Of a stretch of DNA of 36,460 bases, positions 11,116-21,393 are shown one piece after another. Each line of letters opens with the position of its first letter. Within the stretch, counting starts at the first letter, position 1. The stretch is from the NCBI GenBank assembly GCA_000934385.1, contig KN880670.1, forward strand, positions 1 through 36,460, given 5' to 3'. Position numbers and translations under genes: made by a program. Source of the stretch: Cylindrobasidium torrendii FP15055 ss-10. Taxonomy: Eukaryota; Basidiomycota; Agaricomycetes; Agaricales; Physalacriaceae. Below the pieces are notes generated by a model that had not been told where the DNA came from, ran no database searches, and saw only the letters and a list, made by a program, of their open reading frames with translations.

Positions 11116-13222
11116 TGTGTATGTGCTCGTGTGTCTCCGTATTTTATTGCCTTACTTTACATCTGCAATCATGAAATAACGCGCTTGCCTACATCTCTCG
11201 CGGTGTGTTGGTATCCGGCACTGAAGCCACAGCGTTTTTGCAAACGCTGGAGCTGATCCTCGAGGGCTACAGGTATGTCTGCTACGCTGGATGAAGCCAA
11301 CTAATTGACAGTCCCGTCAGGCCGAACTTGTACCTCTACTCATGAGGCGCCTGTCTTATGAACGAATTTCGAGGCTGCTCTTTTTGAGCCTTTGACGCGT
11401 AGCGCAGTTCGCTGAATGGATGGAACGAATTTCAACGCTTCATTTGACCTGTAGATTGGATACAGAGACACGAAGGTGCGTTATTCTGCGCCGTGGTGAA
11501 GCTGATATGATACGTCGCAGACCATGATAAGCTATGAGGAGCTCTGGCGCCCTACTCGCCGAGATATGTGATGTGACCTCTACGTCCACAGCCGTCGACT
11601 CCATTAAAATTACTCTCGATATTGCGGCATCCATGGCCGGGTCCTGAATTCCAGTGATGATTTAGTGAGTCCTCAATTTAGCTCGCAGATGGTCGGGTCT
11701 AAGTCTGTGTCTGAGTTAGCACGCGCTCGGACTTGGTTGGCTTTGTGGGCGCTCATGGAGACATAGTCGGTGGGAACAGTCGCAGCGGAGGCGGTCACCT
11801 TCATGGTTGCAAGCGCCTTGGAGGAGCAGGCGGTGGTATTCAGACGCGGGTCAGACCCTCATCCCTCATCCACTCCGGGAAGCTGTCGTCGGTGCTGCAA
11901 GTCGAATTGCGTTTGAATTTGGCCGCAATTTCTTTAAGAATTCAGAAGGCCGTTTGTTGTTCGCGCTCTGCCAGATGTGTATTAGATGAAGTTTGTGCGA
12001 TAGGTGATGGGTGCTGTATGTGAATCTTGTTTTTATATGATATCGCTTTGCCTGCTGCTGTGCAATGGATTCTTCTGTCAGGTGGAACAGTAGATAGGTG
12101 TGCGACGGGTGATGATGACGCGAGTGCGCGGTGAAGCCGTCTTCGCAGGAGGAGGGATACAGCAGCGTCGATTCCCGAGGTTGCGTGTTTATTGAAAAGG
12201 CTCACACAAGCGCATTGGCTTCGTGATCCTGTTGCTGCGGTGCGTCTTATTCGTGCGTCTTATTCTTATTATTTGTTGTTACCTCCTGTGCAGCCCCCGA
12301 ACGCGGTTGGCTCTGGGGCTTTTGCGACTTATTCCGGAGGCCATAGCTGATGGACATCTGTATTGGCGACGAGCTCCCGCGGCGAGCACGAGCAAGTCGA
12401 AGTCGAAGTTGCATGGTAAGTCGCGATCAGTCCTCCGACGCAGACGTTCAAATCGAATTCTTAGGGTTACTTCTCACACGGGACTGGGTCGGTCTGTGAG
12501 GCGCGCCTGGGGCACTTCGTCTGGCCGTGTTCCTCCATGCGCCGGACCTACAGGGGACGATAGCTTCGATACGCAGTACGGAGGATGCACATGGGATATT
12601 CGCGGTGTGCTTGCCAACGGTCTCTCCTGGATGATGCGGAGCAAGCTTGACAAGTACCAAGAAAAACCGGACGGAGTGGAGGCCTGACGGCTTAGTGAGT
12701 CCTGTCTCCCAGTACGGTTTCGAAGCGGACAAACAGCAGGACATTACACAAGGATGGCGCGGAAAGCGTTTAGTGGTATTATCACAATGGTTAATTGACG
12801 ATGCCATCTTTAGGGCTTGTTAACGTCTTACCAAATCCGACTCGTCACACTCATGTCACACGAACAGACGCTGACACTCACCGTCACAACTACATCTAAC
12901 AACACACGGTAATTACTGCTGTGTGTTTCCCTGCACAATCCTCAGCGGTTTTTTTCGCAGAGGTCGAAGCGTCACGCGTGTTTTCGCCAGCTTGCCAGAA
13001 GAGTCAAGACGGAGAGCACGCCGGCCTAGTGGTCGAGGGAGGAGAGACAAGGCAGCTTTGTGGAAACGAAGGCCATTGTAGCAGAGGAACGGATTCGCGT
13101 TTTGGATTGGTGGACACCTGGGCGACGCGATACCGAAGGAGTTGAACAGGGCGCAAAGAGGGTGAGTCTGTAGTATCCATCCGTTTGCTGGTCGATGCTC
13201 AGAACTCAACGTAGTATCCTTC
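11116..13222. other. Intergenic, decayed; one weak exon-pair candidate
   Basis: No protein family is recognisable. A frame at 12223-12687 (plus) begins with a hydrophobic segment, continues into a Lys/Ser-rich stretch, and contains a plausible 50-nt intron (about 12416-12465, GTAAGT..CTTAG). Splicing it does not yield anything I recognise. A second open frame at 12921-13145 has no motif. I treat both as unsupported. Confidence 0.4.
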
Positions 13223-13917
13223 GTGCTGCTGGTACGTGACAGGACAGCCAAAGGACGTCTAGCAGTTCTGTTTGGTCATGTGCGTCCCCGCATTCCCAAG
13301 CGACGCGCAATCGTTCTTGAACTTAGATATCCTGTTAGTTGTGCACGAGTTCTTTGTCAAAGAGATTCGGGAATGCTCAGCATCATGCAGCCTTTTTTGG
13401 TGCGTCTGCCAAGCCGTTTACCATTCATTGCGCTCATAGAACATCTGGCTAGTTCGCACGTTCTCTGCATCGACATGCCCTTGGACGCACCGCGTCAGTG
13501 TCAACTAACTCCCTCCCTTCGCTCAAAAGGTATCTGCTGAATGCAAGGGCGCGCGACCATCCGTCTGCCACCGCTATGTTCGACGATTTGGAGCCTCATT
13601 TCGAAGGGAGGTTCTCCGGGCGCTCCTGGTCGTCCAGTCACGTTGTTGCAGTGAGCATTGGATCGCCAGTGCATCCTTCCATTCTCTACGCATGCTGATG
13701 GCTTGACAACAGAAGCTTGCCTCACGGAGATGGTCGCCACTGGACCGTCAAGTTCTACGACTCGCAGAATGTGTGCCGCGCGACAGCACACTATTATACG
13801 GATGGGCGTCCTCAGCATGTCACTTGGGGAAGACGCCCCAACAGGAGTCTTAGAACCCATGTCTTGGATCCCAAAAGTCCGTTGGCAGATGCAAACTGGT
13901 GGTTGGGAGAGGTCTAA
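13223..13917 (+). pseudogene. Partial uncharacterised gene, 3' exons only
   Basis: Three pieces join in phase: an exon ending at 13493, an exon 13548-13650, and a last exon 13713-13917. The introns would be 54 nt (GTCAGT..CAAG, a weak donor) and 62 nt (GTGAGC..ACAG with a CTGATG branch-like site). The second join gives GSPGAPGRPVTLLQ followed by SLPHGDGRHWTVKFYD, and the protein ends with LADANWWLGEV. The G-APG-P and WYVxFYD-like wording resembles C-terminal regions of uncharacterised mushroom proteins I have seen, but I cannot name the family. No start codon or N-terminal half could be found upstream, so it is either truncated or its 5' exons are too decayed to see. Confidence 0.42.
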
Positions 13918-14164
13918 GCGGCTGAGGTGATACTGTGTCTCGTTCTTGTGTTTTTTTCTTGATATCCGCCCGCTGTCTGGTTAGTTTTCTTGCTGCTATG
14001 TGTTTGATTTTCTTGAAGAATTCAATATTTTATTGACTGTGTAGGGTGAGAGCTTCGTCTAGACTATATCGAGCTATGAAAGACAATGAACTCGAGACGA
14101 GATATATATGTATATACATGAATTCTAATAATTAAAAATCAATCAGGGTAGCTCTTGGCCAGCG

Positions 14165-14224
14165 GATCGGCCCTTCGGGGTGATTGCCGATCCGGATCGG
14201 CTTTTCGGGGCGACTGCCGATCCG
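14165..14224. repeat. Two tandem 30-bp hairpin units (GATCGGC..GCCGATCCG)
   Basis: Units 14165-14194 and 14195-14224 are head to tail with four differences (two in the CC/TT pair, two further C/T changes). Each begins with GATCGGC and ends with GCCGATCCG, so each can fold into a hairpin with a 7-bp stem, and the pair can also fold together. The word ATCCGGA recurs afterwards near 14238, 14277 and 14301. Transposon ends or a structured 5' flank of the next gene are both possible. Confidence 0.8.
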
Positions 14225-14664
14225 GATTGACAGTATAAATCCGGACGGATGTGGCCCAGATGGTCCGACTCAATCCCAATCCGGACCACGGATATCCAGA
14301 AATCCGGACCGTGCCTGCAAAATTCTAAGATTTGAGGCCTACAAAACTGTTTAGAAATTCCATATTTGTTTATATTTTCGTACCAGAATAAATTCATACA
14401 AAACTCACACCAAACTCAGAGTTTTGATGCTCTCTAAATCATTACCAAATCGCGCAATCTGTCTAGTGGCTTCAGATTTATCAATCAGACCGATCATCAA
14501 CGGATCAGAAAGTGCCGACCTTGCACATTGCTGGCTCATGTCCACCACCCCCACTCCACTCCTTGAGTCCAGCCACCATCGTCATCAACCCTTCACCAGA
14601 GAACCTTTACTGCTTCTTTACCATCGCTCAGATCTCTTCAACCAACTCACCTTTGTGTGTGACA

Positions 14665-16554
14665 ATGCCGCCCAAGAAGAAAGGACGCAAGAAGCTGCCT
14701 GACGATAGTGGCATCTCCAATACAGCCCTCCCGTTAGCAACACCACATGCAACGCAGGGCTCATCCAGCTCTGAGTCTCAAGCCCTTTCCGAACTGAATA
14801 CGACGACTCCAGTATCAACGCCCTACCACGACGGCCCCGAGGACGAGCTATCCGCAGACGTCTCTGTCGAAAGCGCACACATTCCAGATGAAGATACCAG
14901 CTTTGAGGATACTGGCGAAGGTCTTAAGGCAAAGAAGAAGACCAAACGGAAGCAGAAAAACAAGACTTCGAAGAAAACTAAGGCAACGACGGCGGCACTT
15001 GAACACCAGGATCCCACGAGACCTCACATCAGGACGCTTTCAGAGCTGCAGAAGCCATTCTCCGATCTGATTAAGCGCCTCGTCAAAGAGTGGTCCTACA
15101 AACCCGACCGCAGCATCGATACGAATGCCTTCCTCCGTCCTGGTGGGGCCTGGCAATACAGCCACGTGTTTGCTCGTAACCACGACCCTTTCTTGCTCCT
15201 CTGGAGGATCGCAAAGGCCCTGGCCTTCATAGCTGATGTCGACTCTTGGATGAACATCAACCAGCGTATGTTTAGCTGCCTTGCCGACAACTGTCTAGTA
15301 TCTGGCGTTCTGACCGTTTTCTAGGAGACGCCGCCTCGCACAAGGCCGTGGACAGCCGAGAGGAGGCACAGTGCCCTACTCTCGGCGATATTGAGGCGCT
15401 TATTGAGCACTGTGAGAACAACAAAAGACTGGTGGCTGAGGGCAAGAAGCCAATCTCAATATTTGAAGCTTCCGTAGGATTTGTTCGTGAACTGGCTGTA
15501 AGATATATACTCAATACCTATTTTCTAGGGATTCGAGGCAGGAACTATCTTTAAATATCTGGTAGCAAATTTCGGACGCCGCGGTGATGTGCCATTCTAT
15601 GCAACAGAGGATGGTAGTGACCTCAACTTCGCGATGTTCATCCTCGAGCTCACCGATGACAATGCATCATCATCCGCTCGAATTCAATACACACAGGGCC
15701 ATCCTGCCTTTGTTATCCCTGCACTACTTTGCACTCTCCGTTGGCATGTTATTCAGGACGAGCAGTTCTTCACAAAGGAGTGTCTGTCTGGAGATGTTAA
15801 AGTAGGGTGTGCAACAGTTTACGGCTACGCAATCAAGAGGGGCTGGTTTCTTCCTGCCACTCAGGAAGAGATAGCAGAGCTTATCGATGTTGGGGTACTG
15901 AAATCTGCTACTTGCCGCAAGGCCCGATTTTTCCAAGGCATCACGAAAGGGAAAACAAAGCCATTCTTCTTCAAGCCCCCTCCATACAAGCCCAGTCATC
16001 GAAGAAATGTCACGGTCGACGCCAGCTCTCAGCCCCGGCGCCAATCTCTGGGTGTACTTGTTCGCACTGCCGTGACGTCGTCGCAGCCGTCGCAGCCGAC
16101 ACGCCCAGTCACCCCTACTCAGCCGAGCCGCAAACGTGCCCCGGAAAGCCCTGACGGAGGCTCCCCTTCCCACCCCCCATGGAAGCAGGCGCGCCTTCGC
16201 GAGCATCCCTCCGTTCTTCCCAACGGTGGGCGGGAGAAGGGAGAGTATACAGCGCGATACGTTTCCGAACTGGCTCTGCGAGCGCAGAATCTCTCCTCAG
16301 ACCGTCCAATTCGCCCCCAGTTTAAACGCGTGTGCATCGACGGGGAGGACGCGTGGGTCCTGCCAGAGGAATGGATCAAGAACCCTCCGGCGAACGCGTA
16401 TGCGCCTGTCGAGTTCTCCATCGCGATGTCGCTGTACCCTTGCCAGACGGTGGCCGCCCCGGTCGACGACGCTCCCGACAACGCAGTCGCTGGGCCCGGA
16501 CCCAGCACTATTGCCGCCATGACCCTTCGCAACGGCAAGAGGACCAAGGCTTAG
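14665..16554 (+). CDS. Uncharacterised basic, probably nuclear protein, 3 exons
   Basis: Exons 14665-15265, 15325-15497 and 15529-16554 join in phase to 599 residues. The second intron is ambiguous: GTAAGA at 15498 gives a 31-nt intron, whereas GTAGGA at 15474 gives a 55-nt intron, also in phase, and 591 residues. The second is closer to the lengths seen elsewhere in the window. The protein starts MPPKKKGRKK, has an acidic/Ser region, then a strongly basic tract near residues 92-112 (KKKTKRKQKNKTSKK) suiting a bipartite nuclear localisation signal. A folded middle follows (for example GAWQYSHVFARNHDPFLLLW), and the C-terminal half is Pro/Ser/Arg-rich. I recognise no domain. It could be a chromatin or DNA-binding accessory protein, but that is inference from composition only. 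Confidence 0.78.
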
Positions 16555-16763
16555 AAACCCTGTGTCTATCTATCTTCGAATCGCATTCCCCCTTGTTTCT
16601 TTCTATTTCCCTCCTCTGCTGCTTACTACGGCACCCTCAGTTACTTTCTGTTCGTGCGTACTACCTCGCTCTCCTTGCATTATGTATCTGCTTACCACAT
16701 CACTCTCATTCTCCCGATAGTTCTGGTACACCACTCATAGATGCGATGTTTTCGCCCGCCTAG

Positions 16764-16826
16764 TACGCTCATTCAACCGCACGCTCATTAAACCGCACGC
16801 TCATTAAACCGCACGCTCATTAAACC
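16764..16826. repeat. 16-bp tandem repeat, about four units
   Basis: The unit CGCACGCTCATTAAAC is repeated three times, preceded by a diverged copy (TACGCTCATTCAAC) and followed by a partial one. It sits about 210 bp after the stop codon of the preceding gene, in AT-richer sequence. It is a simple minisatellite, possibly useful as a strain marker. Confidence 0.9.
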
Positions 16827-17538
16827 ACGTTGTTTGTTTACATTTGCGCACTCACACTCATTTACCGAGTCCTATACCTTATGACTGCGTACCCTAATTG
16901 ACATCCCTCTGCGCAAATATCGTATGATTGTTCGTCTGAAAATCTGTGCGCCGTCAGTCTGATATCTCAAATTCAAACCCAACATGGCCCTTGGCTTAAG
17001 TTGAAAGGCCGATTCTGTTAGTCAATACGAAATATAACCGAGAATTGCATGCTATGGTCGCACCCTATTCCACGCAGACGTGAAGGAAGGGATGACGAGG
17101 AGGCTCAGGAATCGACGCCCTTCGTATGTGTGTAGGATTCAACTGCAGGATTAGCCATCATCGGTCACTGAGTTTCGAACCCCTTAGCACTTATGTAGAC
17201 GTTATACCGTATACGCCTTGAAGATTTGGTTAGATTGCGCCGCGCGGCTTTGGTATTTCCACGACTACGCAACTAATGCCAACAATGTCTATGCTGTATA
17301 GAAGAAAAAGTAGGCTATGGAAAGCATACCCCAAAGCTATTACCCCTTGCACCTTTCTTGCCGTCGTCATTGGCATAGCCGCATATGCTTCTTCGTGTAG
17401 TAGGGGGCCTCATCCATCTTGTCGAACATACAGCGACCAGATGCGCGCCATAAAGAGGACGAGGGAAACCTCAAACCGAGGATGAGCGTCTTCGCGTTGG
17501 AGCGCGGGTTAGGGTAAGACACTGTACTACGCTTGCAG
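16827..17538. other. Intergenic, no gene seen
   Basis: No open frame with recognisable content. The single TTAGGGT word near 17511 is not a telomere array. The final part (about 17440-17538) may hold intron and exon debris of the KDZ remnant that follows. Confidence 0.5.
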
Positions 17539-17960
17539 ATAAACCGCTGCTGTCTGCAATGATGGCCTCTCTTCGGATGGAGGAGAGCAGCAACAAATTC
17601 ATGTCTTTCATCGAGGACGAACGAAGTTACCTTGAGGGATTGAAAGAGGAGCCCGAGGACGAAGCGCTGACCTGAGAGTACGTCAAATTACTGGTTGTCG
17701 TCGAAAATGCAGAGTAAGTCTGCAAGTAATATAAGATTAAGGCTTGACAGACACTAAATGCTTAAAGGGATTGTTTGCGTAGAGCGCAGGATGCATGCGA
17801 TGCATGTCTGCCCACCACCACAGCGGCACTCGAGAGGAAACGGCGCACAGCAGCTGATCGACTTGACAAAGCTGAGGGCCGGGTAGTGCATATGGAGGAC
17901 AAGTTATCCATCCACGAACGCTGGGGAAAAGGGCCGAAGGAACGCATCGAGGCCGCGTAA
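17539..17960 (+). pseudogene. KDZ transposase C-terminal remnant
   Basis: KDZ transposases are eukaryotic DDE-type cut-and-paste enzymes greatly expanded in basidiomycetes. Two pieces of the C-terminal helical region are readable. The first, from 17539, follows a CTTGCAG acceptor and reads KPLLSAMMASLRMEE, then FIEDERSYLEGLKEEPEDE, then an in-frame TGA at 17673-17675, then EYVKLLVVVENAE. The second, after an intron-like gap, reads ALERKRRTAADRLDK..VVHMEDKLSIHERW. The order (E..YL..LK.EP, then EYV.LL, then ERKRR..A, then the LGI.ERW-like block) is that of KDZ proteins, where RW is followed by a long KY.RAL..L..LV..RLFEL segment. Here it stops right after RW, at the junction with the antisense DUF2235 fragment. 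The catalytic region is absent. Confidence 0.66.
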
Positions 17961-18240
17961 GCGCCTCGAGAGAAGCCTAGGATGCAATGTTAACATAGGG
18001 AGTATGAAAATGCAAGGAAATACTGACCAAAAAGAGTAATCTTATTTCCTGGCGTGTAGTTGTCGATGATGAAGTGATATGTGTTCATGACCTGTTGGTA
18101 GAGATAAGAGATCCCAGCGTACTGACCCGGTAATAGCAGACCTGCTTCGCGGCGACATCCTTCTTGATTTGGAGCATCCCAAAGAAACGCACGACATTGA
18201 CGCGCCTGTGGTACAACTTCCCGCATTGGATGAGCAAGGA
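17955..18240 (-). pseudogene. DUF2235 (Tle1-like alpha/beta hydrolase) remnant, cut after the nucleophile elbow
   Basis: DUF2235 proteins are alpha/beta hydrolases with a G-x-S-x-G serine nucleophile and are common in fungi. On the minus strand, one frame (about 18218-18128) reads VNVVRFFGMLQIKKD..QVCYYR, matching the NTNVV..LF..L..D....YYQ block. A second frame (about 18147-18028) reads QQVMNTYHFIIDNYTPGNKITLFG. A 51-nt intron (18027-17977, GTCAGT..CCTAG) then joins it precisely to FSRGAYAA, giving LFGFSRGAY with the catalytic serine. The segment that should link YYR to QQVM, including GIGTY, is missing and the frame shifts, so the copy is dead. Homology ends near 17955, exactly where the plus-strand KDZ remnant ends. 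The N-terminal FDGT motif is not visible upstream. Confidence 0.72.
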
Positions 18241-18785
18241 CTGTGACAAGATATTAAGTTATTAACAGGCAATTCCTGATTCAGAGTCTGACGCTATCAC
18301 CATTCCAGCGCGGTTGATATGCAAAGCAGCGCCAGTTCAGCAGATGAAAGTCAGGATGCTTACCAAATGCCGCTGGGAGTTTAAACGTTCAAATTTGAAC
18401 TTCAACGTTGTGTGTTTAGTCGGCCGCTTCTCCGGGGTACTTATCCTAAAGGAAGCGTGGAGGTTCAAAATCTTTAGAATGGGTGTTAGATTCGAGGGGT
18501 AGGTAATCATGCAGCCAGCCCTTAAAATCATCCAGGGTTGATTCTTGTTTGTCGTAGAACAGCGATGGGTCCACAACATTGCGAATGGATATGTTTTATT
18601 TTGGAGGAGCAGACGGACAGATAGAGCAGCGTATCCTACACCAGAGCAGAGCATGGCCGAGCCTTGAGCCTTGTCTGAGGACCAGGGAGTCAGTGACAAC
18701 GTTCTAGAATGTGCAGCGCGGCAGGCGTACCCTATCGACGAAGATGTTACCTCAAACCCTGCACATCTCTGCATCTCGAATTTCT

Positions 18786-19241
18786 CTATGCCTTTGGCTT
18801 CTTCACCTTCTTCCGCCCATGCTTGACTCTTCTGTTCTGATATCTCAGGGAAGACTCGATGGTTTACGTTATAAGGTGAGTAGACGCCGCACGCGTAGAT
18901 GTGTTTGCACTCACGACCTGCCGATGTTGGATGCGCGCATGTACGCGCAAAGCTGCGACATTCGCCTCCAATGAGTCATATTTCTTGCCGAGTTCAACCA
19001 TTTCTTGCAGTCGCTCTGCATTGGCTAGTTTGAGACGGGAAATCTCTCTCTCGAGTTGAAGGTTGATGGCGTCGGCATCGAAGAGTCGTTTACTAAGGGA
19101 TGTCACCTTTTCGGAGTGCTCCCGCTGCATTTCCTGGAAGAACAAGTCGATCCGGCCGGTCACGGGACGGGGACGAGACGGGGATGATGAAGGCTCAAGA
19201 CAAAAACTTAGATCGAAATCCAAAACAAAGCCGCCCGGCAT
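18786..19241 (-). CDS. Possible small coiled-coil protein, 2 exons
   Basis: A minus-strand frame starts with ATG at 19241 and runs to 18915. A 78-nt intron (18914-18837, GTGAGT..TATCAG) joins it to 18836-18786, giving 125 residues. The middle (RLFDADAINLQLEREISRLK and on through LQEMVELGKKYDSLEANV) has clear heptad spacing with no prolines, predicting a coiled coil of about 60-70 residues. The end is a basic tail, NRRVKHGRKKVKKPKA. No family is recognised. Further minus-strand protein-like sequence lies at 18380-18560 (for example DPSLFYDKQESTLDDFKGWL) but contains stops, so a longer decayed gene is equally possible. Confidence 0.35.
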
Positions 19242-20996
19242 CTCATGTGACTACGGGCGCATCACGGGGGGAGTCTCGGGGAGAAGGCGGACGAGGGAGA
19301 TTTGTCGCAGGGTTGGAAGCTGTCCTCAACACGGAACAGGCTCAAATTCGCTCTGTGATCCTAAGTCATGCAAGCACGAACTTTTGCCTTCCTCAGCGTA
19401 ACAAGTAATGCCCAGTCGACCTTTACATCACGGTGATTCCACCACTCATGTTAGTTGTAGCATGATTTCACTGTCGTTCACGAAGCTTCATTCTATCACA
19501 TATCACATCCAGGGCCGCTACGATTCGGTCGTCAGTCGTCCAGCCGCACGCCGCGGCACGTGTCAACTCTTCACAGAAAGATGCCACTGGGAGAGCACGT
19601 CCACCGGACGCATACCAATTCGGACAACGTCTGCTCATTGTAATGCCAATCAGTCATATGCACTGAGCTCAGGCTGAGCTCACGTCGTGTAGTACTGATG
19701 TTGATACCTGCATGGCGCACGCACTGACGCTCGAGAATGGTCTCTGGGCCGAAGCGAGCAAGATACAAAACCTGCTGGAGCTGATACAACCACGAAGAAA
19801 GCGCAGATCCCATCAGAACGTCCGAGACAAGCGCCATAGCACTTGTTCATAAATTGCGCATGAACGCACTGAGCGCGCTCATCTTCGGACTGCCTATGCC
19901 TGCCAATCCCTGCATCGACACCTCCCGGTAGCTCTATAAACGAGGTTATGGCCACTTTCCCAAGGACTCAGAAATGACGGGAATATGCTTTCCTCCGAAC
20001 TCGCAGCAATGTCGGCGGTTTATCAGTAATGCAACTGCAGCAGCTCAGAATACGAGTCTGCTACCAAAGATGTTGCAAAGATCTTTGAAGAAAACATCGG
20101 TACGCATTGGATGGAGCAAAGAACGGATCATGTACATAGGCGAAGAAGATCAATAGTGGCAAGTATGAGGACGTACCAAGCTTTTCCATATCCGAGATCC
20201 CAGATGCTCCCAGAGTCTTAGCCCAATCTTCTCTGCCCGAATCCGTTGTCCGACTGACGCAATAAGATTAGAGCTTGCCAGATATCTGTGGCATGCAAAT
20301 CGCAAATGACCCAATGTCGTTGACGGTCGCAGACGTACCAGCAGGTGCCAAATTTGCGCAGAGAAATTGCCTCAGAGGCCCAGATTCATACTCAGCACAA
20401 TGCCATGCCAGAATTGTTGTCCGTGTTCGTGTTGCTGAATCGACGGCCAGCGTTCACGCTCTGTGATGGACGCGATCCAGACACGATCGACCGGGGCCAG
20501 CACGCGGCTGCGATCAAAACTTTTCAACTCTTATTCTCCCCCGGCGCTCCCCAGTCCAACTAAGTATGTGCGGCAGCAGGTCGACGACGGTTGCCCCATT
20601 GGATCCTTATGGCACGCCGCTCGCTTTACTTGGGACCGGCATTATCAAGACTCCAGAACACCGCTCATCGACTTGCACTTTTCATGGTCGATTTGGCATC
20701 CGCCATCTTCAAGATTATGCGCCGACTGCATCATCCGCATCATCCTTGATTCTCCGGTCCGCGCGACGTGGATAATGTCAATTACGCGGCTTTCGATGTG
20801 CGTAGCAATGCCTACAACATACCAATAGCCTCTGACATGATTTATAGCAACCTTCCTGAGGTTGTTCGCCCGAGTTTGACAATGCTGCGTGTGCTTCCGG
20901 TTGTTTGCAGGCTGAGTGATGTCGAGGAAGAGGACAAAGGGAGCAATGATTAGCTTGTGCACAGCAGACGCAAGCGCAAAGTCTCATTCATGCTAA
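19242..20996. other. Intergenic, no supported gene
   Basis: Short open frames occur on both strands, none with a convincing family resemblance. Two stretches look mildly protein-like: minus 19837-19740 (SDVLMGSALSSWLYQLQQ) and plus 20768-20953 (VNYAAFDVRSNAYNIPIASD). Neither extends through phased introns into a larger product. Confidence 0.45.
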
Positions 20997-21337
20997 GTGT
21001 TGGTGCGTCTGCATCCATTCACACGATTTCGCTCCCAAAGCGGACAACTACTTACTGCCTCCCCAACGTCGTTGCCCGCAACAGCAATGTTCTTGATAAC
21101 CTTGTCCTCAAACAAAGCAAAGAACGACTTCGAGAAAGACGCTGACTTTACGTTCACCGTGTTCGCCCAATACGCGCCCTCTCACATCCCCAAATTCCGC
21201 ATAGACGCCCTTGAAGAGGAAATGCAACATCCCATTGGCGCACCGGTAGTGAAAGCGCCCAAGATGCACTTGAAGGGAGTCTTGGTGAGCAAGGAGTGTT
21301 GCGTCATGCTCGAAGTCAAGGATGCCAAAGGCCAAAG
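20997..21337 (+). other. Exon-like open frame, unidentified, upstream of the BCS1-like remnant
   Basis: An open frame of about 113 codons with protein-like wording (DFEKDADFTFTVFAQYAPSH, then VVKAPKMHLKGVLVSKECC). A 55-nt intron, 21338-21392 (GTCTGT..ACCAG with a CTAAT branch-like site), would join it in phase to the N-terminal part of the BCS1-like remnant. I do not recognise it as the usual BCS1 N-terminus. It may be a separate gene's debris. Confidence 0.35.
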
Positions 21338-21393
21338 GTCTGTTACTTTTGTTACTTCACCGACTCATACTCCTCGTGACTAATGTAACCAGG

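Noticed and set aside
15498..15528. Record-short 31-nt intron
   Set aside because: An in-phase donor 24 bases upstream gives a normal 55-nt intron, so the short form is not needed to explain the frame. Kept only as an ambiguity.
17165..17190. Possible tRNA B-box (GTTTCGAACCCC)
   Set aside because: The flanking bases do not form a T-arm stem, and no A-box, anticodon stem or acceptor stem can be drawn at the right distance.
17505..17520. TTAGGG telomere-like word (also near 36199)
   Set aside because: Single occurrences only. A telomere or interstitial telomeric array needs several head-to-tail copies.
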